From the IMG/VR virus record IMGVR_UViG_3300037189_009383, positions 1 to 53,238 of that record: a stretch of 53,238 nt of DNA; one strand, written 5' to 3'. The notes beneath the pieces were generated by a model that was not told where the DNA came from, ran no database searches, and saw only the letters and a list, made by a program, of their open reading frames with translations. Shown piece after piece: positions 7,841 to 15,705 of this stretch (positions within the stretch are counted from its first letter, which is position 1; the number at the start of each line of letters is the position of its first letter). This DNA is from a virus. The position numbers were made by a program, and so were the translations under genes.

Positions 7841-8253
7841 TTGGGTTGCTCCGCTGATAAATTATGCGCTGTAATAAATTCTTGTGGAATCACACAACCA
7901 TCATTGTATTTTGTAACTTCACGGTCAACGTATTTAACAATGTCATCACCACGTACCTTGACTATTTCGGTTCGGGTAACTAACTTTTTCTCAATTACAG
8001 TATTAGTTTGGGCACTCTTGACCGATAGTTCAGCTACTTGTTGTTCTAACTGGGCTGCTTTATCTTTCCACCAGTTGTTTACATAAAGCATACCTAGTAG
8101 GTAGATGGAGACTGCAAGTGCCACAACGCTTGCAATTTTTACTTGTTTTTGTAAGATTGTAGCTGGTAGAAATAGGCTAATTACATAGCCTATTCCTGAT
8201 GCTAAAAATAGTAAATAAAACAACGTTCCTGGTATAAAGTTAAAGAACCACAC
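7837..8253 (-). CDS. i-spanin-like inner-membrane protein (Rz-type)
   Basis: A 138-residue protein with two N-terminal hydrophobic segments (about 9-30 and 40-58) followed by a periplasmic coiled-coil region (KAAQLEQQVAELSVKSAQ) and a C-terminal part with DDIVKYVDREVTKYNDGCVI and PQEFITAHN, which I associate with phage Rz-like proteins. The first helix is unusual for classical Rz, which has one. It is the first gene of the lysis cassette and overlaps the o-spanin gene by 4 bases. Confidence 0.78.
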   Translation of the reverse strand: MWFFNFIPGTLFYLLFLASGIGYVISLFLPATILQKQVKIASVVALAVSIYLLGMLYVNNWWKDKAAQLEQQVAELSVKSAQTNTVIEKKLVTRTEIVKVRGDDIVKYVDREVTKYNDGCVIPQEFITAHNLSAEQPK

Positions 8254-8260
8254 TAGTCAA

Positions 8261-8572
8261 TTACTCCGCTACGAACCAAGGCATGCCAGTAGCAGTGCTT
8301 GGTGTTTTGATTTGTGCGATTTGAGCGTCTAGTGATGCTTCTAAGCTTGCAACACCTTCGGTGCCCATGGCGTCCTGAATCCAACCAATAACTTGTGCTT
8401 CAGTTACTTGTGGAAATGCCACAAATCCTTCTGCCTGAGGGTCTGGTTGAAAACCTTGTGCACCATAACTGGAGACTGTTACGTCCCCGTCAGTTTTTGA
8501 CACAGTCCAGTGTGCTACTGTAATTCCGCCGCTTGGTAGTTGGCGCTCTAGTTGTACGATTTTGAATTCCAT
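8261..8572 (-). CDS. Small tail-fibre-region protein, paralog of the next gene
   Basis: A 103-residue soluble protein. The central VTEAQVIGWIQDAMG and the terminal GMPWFVAE match, in layout, LTEQQVIAWIETK and PLPWAQ of the upstream 109-residue protein, so the two are probably paralogs. Both lie right after a large fibre gene, where fibre-assembly chaperones or virion accessory proteins are often found. The ribosome site AAGGAA precedes the start. Function not proven. Confidence 0.75.
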   Translation of the reverse strand: MEFKIVQLERQLPSGGITVAHWTVSKTDGDVTVSSYGAQGFQPDPQAEGFVAFPQVTEAQVIGWIQDAMGTEGVASLEASLDAQIAQIKTPSTATGMPWFVAE

Positions 8573-8587
8573 TTTAGAATTTCCTTA

Positions 8588-8917
8588 TTATTGTGCCCAT
8601 GGCAACGGTTGAACTTGTGGAGGGGATTGAGTAGTCTTGACTTTAAGTTCAAGTTTTTTAATTGTTTCGGTATACTCTGGCTTTGTTTCAATCCAAGCGA
8701 TAACTTGTTGTTCTGTTAAATCAGAGTAGTTAATAAAGCTTGTGCTATTTTGTGGTAAATCCAAAGTAGATTTATAAAAAATAGATTCTGTCATTGGTTC
8801 ACCATCTGGACCGTTAATGCCCAGAGGTGCTGTAACAGACCAACTAACTGTAAGTACACAGTTAGTTAAATCTTCTACGTCAAAAGTTGTTAATTGATAT
8901 ATTTTTGTTGTAATCAT
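8588..8917 (-). CDS. Small tail-fibre-region protein
   Basis: A 109-residue protein, mostly beta-strand-like in the first half (IYQLTTFDVEDL, LTVSWSVTAPLG) and helical at 65-95 (LTEQQVIAWIETKPEYTETI). It shares length, the QQVI-WI segment and a C-terminal PW with its downstream neighbour. It overlaps the end of the 1033-residue fibre gene by 4 bases. Likely a fibre chaperone or a virion component; this is positional inference. Confidence 0.75.
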   Translation of the reverse strand: MITTKIYQLTTFDVEDLTNCVLTVSWSVTAPLGINGPDGEPMTESIFYKSTLDLPQNSTSFINYSDLTEQQVIAWIETKPEYTETIKKLELKVKTTQSPPQVQPLPWAQ

Positions 8918-11900
8918 GATTTATGCCCTACTATTAGTCCAAGTGATTGAACACCAGAGTAACTAGAGTTAAATCCACTTACTTTAACTCGTAAATAAAC
9001 TCCAGGAGTGCTCCAAAAATAACTACTATTATTTGCAGCTGTACTTGTTACTTGAGTAGTAAACTCTTGTCCGCTTGGTTGAAAGAATATTACACAATCA
9101 AAACCTAAACCCATATAATCATTGACGCTATCCCATTCTAAAAATGGGGTATATCCTGATCCATGCCACTGAGTCAAACAATGTGCTGTAATATGTTTTG
9201 TTTGACGATAACTTCCACTACCACCGCCATTTGGATTTGAATGAACATATAGTTCTAAATCCATGGCATCAGTTACAGTAAAATAATTTGGTAAATAAAT
9301 GTCATAAATAGCTGTACCATTACTTGCACTAGTAGGTGAAATAGTTGCTGCTGCATAGTGAGTACTTGTACTACCAGTACCGCCGCCTTGCGAATTGGTT
9401 ATAGTTCCAGTTAAAGATACAGCTCCACTACTACTAATAGTTACACTTGGAGTATTATTTTTATTTGTATAAAATTTTAATGCACCATCACCGCCGCGAA
9501 TACGTTCAATATAATCATCACCAGCAGTATCATGAAAGTCAATCCAACTTGATCCACCGGCAAGTGATACTAATTCAACTGCACCATAAGTACCAGCATA
9601 TAAGCCTGCATGTACACCAGCACTAGTAGAGGTATTATTAACAGCTCCTACAACGTGCAACGCACTTACAGGATTATTAGTACCAATACCTAAATAGCCT
9701 AAACTATTTAAACGCATACGTTCTACAGGATTTGTAGCTGGGGCTCCAGTTCCTTTAGTTAAAAATACTAGGGCTGTTGAATAATCGCTTGCACTGGCAG
9801 TTCTATATGCTTGAATTGCAGCAGTACCTAAATCACTACCAATTTGAAACTGAATACCAGCATAACGAGTATTATCGCCACCAGTATCAGTGGTATTTCG
9901 AATATATAAATTAATACCAGTCGATGGATTTGAGCTATTAACATAGGAGTTACCAGTAGCATCAATCATAAATGATGCTGCACCGTTTTTACCTATTTTT
10001 AGTACATCATTTGGATTATCATTGATGATTCTCCAATAATTACTTGTACTAATACCTAGGTCAATATAGGGATATCCACCATCAAATAAACGCATTTTAC
10101 CTTGAACATGTAATATTTCCTGTGGATCAGTTGTACCAATACCAACTTTACCATTAGTTTTAATACGCATCTTTTCACTAGTATTTAGTGCAAAAGTAAA
10201 ATCACCTGAAACGTTATTATCTCGACCAATATCCCAGTAGTTGGTATGTCCACTAGCATAATTACCGTCACCAATACGAATAGCGCCCAATGCTGTAGCA
10301 CCACCACCACCATAAATATCAAGCATTGCTGTATAATTGGTAGCTTGTGTTGGATTAATGATTACGCGACCATTATTATCAATACGCAAACGTTCTGCTT
10401 GATCAAGATCAAATCCAGAAGTCCAAAAACTTAAACCAACTTTTCGGTTATATCCAGCACCAGTATCTTCTTCACTTACAGCATAAATAGAAGCAGCCTT
10501 ACCTTCGCCCCAAACATTATCACCTGCTCTGCCTACAAATCTTATACCCCATTTCATACCATTATTGGTAACAGATCCAGCGTTACTAGAATAAGGTGTT
10601 CTTAAATATAATAAATTATTTGTTTGACCAGCATCGGAAACGCCACTAGCTGTTGCTGAACTTGAGTCAATGGCTAAAGCACCACCAACTATATGTGACT
10701 TTTTATACGGAGTATAAGTGCCAATACCTTGGTTACCGTTAACAATACTATCGCCTGTAAAATTAGTACTATTATAACCAGGACTATTAATACTTGCTAC
10801 AGCTGTACCGGGTGTTTCTCCTGTGGTATTGTATAGGGTTACTGAATTTAATGCTTCAATAACTTGCCAGTTAAAACTTGGAACAAATTCTGTGGTTCTT
10901 ACTAATGCCCACACAGTATATGGAGTACTATTACTACCAGTAACACGAATTTCTGTTATATTATGGTAGTAAGTTTGACGAGTCCAAGTTAACTGAGTGC
11001 CAGAAGCTACATAGGTACCTTTTACAGTAAATTCACCTTGTTCTTCAGAATTATTACTTCCAGCATTATATCTAACTCGACAACCACCTGGACTTGTAAT
11101 GGTAAACATTTTAACCCAAGTAGCTGTACCTACGCTTAAACTTATTGACTGTTGAGGATAACTAGTTAAACTACTTTGTATTAGTTTACCTGGTACATAC
11201 GTATTACCAACTATATATGCATCACCATTTACATGCAACTTATAGCTTGGGTCTATGCCAACGCCAAAGTTACCACTACTGGTCAATTTCATTAATTGAC
11301 TATAGCTAATAGTAGTATCTATTGCTCCTGTGGCAGCATAAAACCAACCCCAACCATCAACAACATTACCTTGTTCATATCTCCAGCTAGCTAATAAACT
11401 TGCAGTAGGTGCTTGATATTTCCAAGTTGTAGCGTTTGTACGATACGCATTAGTTGCAATACCTGCTGGCCAGTTGTATGTTTGACCATCACCATAAAAA
11501 CTGGCACTTTGACCTAACATAATAGATTTAGTGCCTACCCAGCCTGCATTTGGTGAACTGCCCACTGCAACCTGACCATTATTATCAAAACGTACACGTT
11601 CTGTGCCACCAGTTAAAAATGTTATATTATTTCCAACTGCACCTGTGGCATCAAATTTAACAGTACTTGTACTAGGGTCTGATAATATTTTCAGTGATGA
11701 AAGAACACTACCTGTACTGGTTGTACCAAAACGTGCGATAACAGTTTCGTTATCGCCAACTACACCAACATGTAGTTTGGCTGTTGGACTGGCAACTCCA
11801 ACGCCCAAGTTAGTGCCGTCAAATACTAGTGCGGAACCAGTTGTAAATACTTTGCTGCCATTTAGGTAAGGAACACCATTGGCAGTTCCTGAACTAAAAA

Positions 11901-12015
11901 TCGGACTATCTGAAAAAGTCTTGGCGCTTAGTGTTTGTGTGTCTGTATCACCAATAACCGCACCGGTGGGAGCACTCTCACGACCGAATTTGGCTAATTC
12001 TAGGGCTTTACTCAT
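8914..12015 (-). CDS. Tail fibre with VGIGT repeats (fibre 3)
   Basis: A 1033-residue fibre protein. The N-terminus (MSKALELAKFGRESAPTGAV) contains the DTDTQTLSAKTFSD segment frequent in phage fibres. The body has many copies of a G-x-VGIGT-x-P...LHV unit, which by family forms trimeric beta-structured rod segments. The C-terminal 120 residues (from STHYAAATI) look like a distinct tip domain with aromatic and glycine-rich loops, a likely receptor-binding part. No S74 peptidase is visible. It overlaps the 54-residue gene upstream by 8 bases. Confidence 0.88.
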   Translation of the reverse strand: MSKALELAKFGRESAPTGAVIGDTDTQTLSAKTFSDSPIFSSGTANGVPYLNGSKVFTTGSALVFDGTNLGVGVASPTAKLHVGVVGDNETVIARFGTTSTGSVLSSLKILSDPSTSTVKFDATGAVGNNITFLTGGTERVRFDNNGQVAVGSSPNAGWVGTKSIMLGQSASFYGDGQTYNWPAGIATNAYRTNATTWKYQAPTASLLASWRYEQGNVVDGWGWFYAATGAIDTTISYSQLMKLTSSGNFGVGIDPSYKLHVNGDAYIVGNTYVPGKLIQSSLTSYPQQSISLSVGTATWVKMFTITSPGGCRVRYNAGSNNSEEQGEFTVKGTYVASGTQLTWTRQTYYHNITEIRVTGSNSTPYTVWALVRTTEFVPSFNWQVIEALNSVTLYNTTGETPGTAVASINSPGYNSTNFTGDSIVNGNQGIGTYTPYKKSHIVGGALAIDSSSATASGVSDAGQTNNLLYLRTPYSSNAGSVTNNGMKWGIRFVGRAGDNVWGEGKAASIYAVSEEDTGAGYNRKVGLSFWTSGFDLDQAERLRIDNNGRVIINPTQATNYTAMLDIYGGGGATALGAIRIGDGNYASGHTNYWDIGRDNNVSGDFTFALNTSEKMRIKTNGKVGIGTTDPQEILHVQGKMRLFDGGYPYIDLGISTSNYWRIINDNPNDVLKIGKNGAASFMIDATGNSYVNSSNPSTGINLYIRNTTDTGGDNTRYAGIQFQIGSDLGTAAIQAYRTASASDYSTALVFLTKGTGAPATNPVERMRLNSLGYLGIGTNNPVSALHVVGAVNNTSTSAGVHAGLYAGTYGAVELVSLAGGSSWIDFHDTAGDDYIERIRGGDGALKFYTNKNNTPSVTISSSGAVSLTGTITNSQGGGTGSTSTHYAAATISPTSASNGTAIYDIYLPNYFTVTDAMDLELYVHSNPNGGGSGSYRQTKHITAHCLTQWHGSGYTPFLEWDSVNDYMGLGFDCVIFFQPSGQEFTTQVTSTAANNSSYFWSTPGVYLRVKVSGFNSSYSGVQSLGLIVGHKS

Positions 12016-12172
12016 CGGCTACCTCCTCGGCAGGATGGGCTTTAGAATCATCTATAGCCCACTTGTCATTTGTCATTAAAAACCAGTAACCTTCAAATAG
12101 CACATCATCACCGTTTTTGGCCGCAGGAAACATAGTTTCATTTATTTTTTGAATTGCTTCATTTTTTATCAT
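12008..12172 (-). CDS. Small acidic protein between fibre genes, 54 aa
   Basis: The ORF starts MIKNEAIQKINETMFPAAKN and contains FEGYWFLMTNDKWAID, ending PAEEVADE. It has a ribosome site (AAGGAA) 5 bases before ATG 12172. It fills the gap between two large fibre genes and overlaps the next start by 8 bases, which supports translation. It may be a fibre assembly helper or a virion peptide, but I recognise no family. Confidence 0.72.
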   Translation of the reverse strand: MIKNEAIQKINETMFPAAKNGDDVLFEGYWFLMTNDKWAIDDSKAHPAEEVADE

Positions 12173-12181
12173 TTTGTTTCC

Positions 12182-15100
12182 TTAAATTGTAGTACTATTA
12201 GATGCTATTACAGCAGTTACGGTTATAGTTCTTACAGCATATATAGCAGTTTGATGTAAATCAACAGTATATGCAGTATAATTACTTGGAGTTGCTAATC
12301 TTAAAGTAACATATCCAGTAGAATCTACATACGCATAGTTGTCAGCATCCCAATTTCCAGCATTTGACTTGTTGTACCCATTATTAGTACTTCCACTCCA
12401 ATTATGGAATTGAATCCATTGGTCACAGTTGCCTGGAGTAGTATACTGATATCCCATAATACGGAAACCACCCATTATATAATCACGGTTACCATAAGTA
12501 GCGCCACCACCCCACATACTAGTACGAATATGTAGATAGGTAGTACCCTGAGAGACTCCTTGCCACCAGGCATGAACAAAACGTCCTGGAATTCCAAATG
12601 TTGCAGCTCCATTAACAACCAATTTACTACCGCCATCACCAGTACTAGTAGTACCTACAGTAACAATACCGCCTACTGGGTTTAGGGATAACTGATACCC
12701 ACTATTAAATGCTGGGCTATATCCATTACCTAAATAGCCAGATTGAATCCAATTGGCCCAAGGTGAAGAATTTGTTGCACCTATTGCAATACCGTCACCA
12801 CCAGAACCAGTAGCTTTAAAAATAGCATTAGCAGCTATAATATTATCACTAGTAGCACCTCTAACCTCAAGTTTAGCGCTTGGACTTGATGTACCAACAC
12901 CCAAGCCAGTACTATTTAAACGCATATAGTCAGTGGCACCAAATCCCCACTTAAATCCTGCGTTTGAACCAGCACCTTGATTTGAAAAGTAGTTATCAGT
13001 GTCTTGATATACCCAGCACTGATTAGTAGTACCAATACTAAATGCAATACCTCCACTATAACTATTTCCAGTATTACCAGCAATAGTTAACCAACGAGCA
13101 CCACCACCACCAGTTAATGGACTAGTAGTATTAATACCAACGTTACCACTGGAGTCAATACGCACACGTTCTGTGCCAATACCACCACTAATTGAACCTG
13201 TACCGTTTAAAAATGTTATATTTCCATATGCAAAAACATTTAAATCATTACCACCGCCTGCACCATACTGAATACCACCATCACCTGAAGATTGTGAACT
13301 AATAAGTAGTTTACTTGCATAAGCATTGGTATAAGGTTCAAGTCTATAGGTAACATCTGCCGCAGAAGTAGCTTTAGCGTGTAGTAATGTTATTGGATTA
13401 GAAGTTCCAATACCAAAATAACCTGAACCATTAATACGAATACGTTCGGTATTATTTGTAGCAAGAACTACTGGATATGCACCCGTAGTGCCAATCCAAG
13501 CCAGCTCTCCTCCAGGGTAGGTAGAGCCATTATAGTCAATTTCAAGAGCGCGATATGCACTATTTATATCATTATATAAACGTAAAGTAGTATACCCACT
13601 AGCTAATGGGTTACGTAATAGTGCATTTATTGCTGCACTACCTTCTGAGTGTAAATAGCCTGCTGGACTAGCAGTACCAATACCAAGGTAACCAGATGCA
13701 CTTAATGTCATTCCGGTATTCCAAGCTACCGCAGTACCTGCTGCTTGAGAAGGAGAAGTGTTCCATGTATGTACGCCAGCACTTTGTACATATGTACTAG
13801 CGTAACCTGTTGCTGCATGTAAATTGTATTTTACGTTTGCAGACATTCTAACGTCATTTGCACCATTAGACCAGAAAGCATTACCCGCTGAGCCTACTTC
13901 AATAGCTTTACCCGCACTAAACTGTGAACTTGGAGTTAATCCAACGCCTACACTACCCGAACTATCAATAGTTAATCTTGGAGTACCTTGCGTACCTAAT
14001 ACAAGTGGAGTTGTTGAACCACTAGCCCAGATCCATGCTTGATTTGGATAGCTGGCATGTGCGCTGTTGTGCATACCAGCACTTAAACTGCCTGCTGATG
14101 CATCGCCTGTAAATAGTAGTCTGGTTCTGGCTGATGTACCTGTAGAAGCATTAGTTACTTGAACTATGGTACTTCCGTCTTGCGTTTTTAAAATATCAAG
14201 AGGGTAAGCTGGTGATGAAGTACCAATACCAACGTTACCGCCATCACCAACAATGGTCATTGATGTAGCAGTGTTACCTACACCTAGGGAAATTGTTCCC
14301 GACCCACGAACTCTCCAAGTTCCTGTGTCGCCTGGCTCACCAAAGAAAATATCTTCGGTTGCAGTAATTCGGTTGAAACCCCAGCCGTTGCCACCACCAA
14401 GATACATTCTTGGAATACCGCCAGCAACGTTTATGTACATGCTTCCAGAAGTTTGTGATACGTGAAATTTACCGCTTGGACTGGCTGTACCAACACCTAC
14501 ATTGCCAGAGGATAGAATATTAATTACAGAAGTATTTGCAGTGTTGCCGATAGCAATATCGCCATTACCAGTTGTAATACCAATATATAAATTGCCATTT
14601 GAGGCAGCTTCAATACGACCAATGTTAGTACCATTATAGTCAGTATAAATTCCTGAATTACCACTAGTGCGTCTTACATATAATGCTGAACTAGGGCTAG
14701 TTGTACCAATACCAACATTACCACCTGCGGGATTAATTGCTAATGGATAATTACCTGTTCCATATTTTTGTGCTTGGATAACGCCAACATTGTTTGTTGT
14801 GTCAATACCCAAACCAAGGCGTTTTGTATAATCGGTTAAACCTTCAATTAAAAGCTGTGCTATTGCATTATCAGCAAACGATACACCAGTAGCATCGGCT
14901 TGAATTGTTAATTTGTTTGTTGGACTAGCTGTACCAATACCAACAAAACCGCCGTTAGCAACTAATTGATTAGTGCCAACTGTTAGTCCGTTAGTACCTA
15001 GATTAATTGTTCCACTAGCAGTATCACCACCAACGTCAAGAAACTTGGCATCTGCTTCGGCTTTGGTGTATCCATCCGATAACCCGCGTGGAACATAGCT

Positions 15101-15331
15101 AACCAATTCAATGACATCATTAACCGCAGCCCCGGCAAATAGGGTGATATAAGTACCTGTGATAGCTTCAAAGTCCGAACCATTTACTAATTTAGCACCG
15201 TTTAAGTATACGTCTACGTAACCTAAAACATAACCTGACTGGGTAGTAAACTGAGTTTGCCCAGCTGTTGCCGTTAAGGTAGTCGTTACACGTTGTGACG
15301 CTACTCCTGGACTATTTCCTATGTAACTCAT
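12182..15331 (-). CDS. Tail fibre with VGIGT repeats (fibre 2)
   Basis: A 1049-residue fibre. The N-terminal 90 residues (MSYIGNSPGVASQRVTTTLT, then GYVLGYVDVYLNGAKLVNG) are a widely shared virion-attachment domain of fibres in aquatic phages, followed by YTKAEADAKFLDVGGDTASG. The long body repeats G-x-VGIGT-x-SP units like the other two fibres. The C-terminal 130 residues (FVHAWWQGVSQGTTYLHI onward) form a different tip domain with Trp and Tyr, probably host-binding. It overlaps the chaperone-like gene upstream by 4 bases. Confidence 0.9.
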   Translation of the reverse strand: MSYIGNSPGVASQRVTTTLTATAGQTQFTTQSGYVLGYVDVYLNGAKLVNGSDFEAITGTYITLFAGAAVNDVIELVSYVPRGLSDGYTKAEADAKFLDVGGDTASGTINLGTNGLTVGTNQLVANGGFVGIGTASPTNKLTIQADATGVSFADNAIAQLLIEGLTDYTKRLGLGIDTTNNVGVIQAQKYGTGNYPLAINPAGGNVGIGTTSPSSALYVRRTSGNSGIYTDYNGTNIGRIEAASNGNLYIGITTGNGDIAIGNTANTSVINILSSGNVGVGTASPSGKFHVSQTSGSMYINVAGGIPRMYLGGGNGWGFNRITATEDIFFGEPGDTGTWRVRGSGTISLGVGNTATSMTIVGDGGNVGIGTSSPAYPLDILKTQDGSTIVQVTNASTGTSARTRLLFTGDASAGSLSAGMHNSAHASYPNQAWIWASGSTTPLVLGTQGTPRLTIDSSGSVGVGLTPSSQFSAGKAIEVGSAGNAFWSNGANDVRMSANVKYNLHAATGYASTYVQSAGVHTWNTSPSQAAGTAVAWNTGMTLSASGYLGIGTASPAGYLHSEGSAAINALLRNPLASGYTTLRLYNDINSAYRALEIDYNGSTYPGGELAWIGTTGAYPVVLATNNTERIRINGSGYFGIGTSNPITLLHAKATSAADVTYRLEPYTNAYASKLLISSQSSGDGGIQYGAGGGNDLNVFAYGNITFLNGTGSISGGIGTERVRIDSSGNVGINTTSPLTGGGGARWLTIAGNTGNSYSGGIAFSIGTTNQCWVYQDTDNYFSNQGAGSNAGFKWGFGATDYMRLNSTGLGVGTSSPSAKLEVRGATSDNIIAANAIFKATGSGGDGIAIGATNSSPWANWIQSGYLGNGYSPAFNSGYQLSLNPVGGIVTVGTTSTGDGGSKLVVNGAATFGIPGRFVHAWWQGVSQGTTYLHIRTSMWGGGATYGNRDYIMGGFRIMGYQYTTPGNCDQWIQFHNWSGSTNNGYNKSNAGNWDADNYAYVDSTGYVTLRLATPSNYTAYTVDLHQTAIYAVRTITVTAVIASNSTTI

Positions 15332-15693
15332 GCGTTACCTCCCGTTGGTTTAGGGTATTGGGCTTTGATTACAGCAATTTCTGTTTTCCAAGCATCATAT
15401 CCACCGTGATACAATGTATCTAGTTGATCTTCTATAGAAGGGTATGCTTGTCTACGTTCTTGCTGATATTGCATTGCGGCAAGTTCTGTTTCAATTCGTG
15501 CAATTTCTGCTTGATCAACAGGCTTTAATTCACCTACAACAATTTCACCCTCTACTAGTGTATAAACGCGGTTAATATCAAAAGTTTCAGTATCAGGTAA
15601 TTTTGCAGCAGTATACTCACTAGTTTTATGTGAATCTGGTATATGTAAGCAGGAAAACACGTGTTGTCCTGCTGTATTAAATAATAGTATCAT
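15328..15693 (-). CDS. Tail fibre assembly chaperone-like protein
   Basis: A 121-residue protein. The first half is beta-rich (VYTLVEGEIVVGELKPVD), then a helix with IARIETELAAMQYQQERRQ leads into YPSIEDQLDTLYHGGYDAWK. The YPsi-xQLD motif is characteristic of a common family encoded beside tail fibres (assembly chaperone or fibre-associated). It lies between two fibre genes and overlaps the downstream fibre start by 4 bases, so it probably assists one of these fibres. Confidence 0.8.
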   Translation of the reverse strand: MILLFNTAGQHVFSCLHIPDSHKTSEYTAAKLPDTETFDINRVYTLVEGEIVVGELKPVDQAEIARIETELAAMQYQQERRQAYPSIEDQLDTLYHGGYDAWKTEIAVIKAQYPKPTGGNA

Positions 15694-15705
15694 TGTTTGT
15701 CCTTG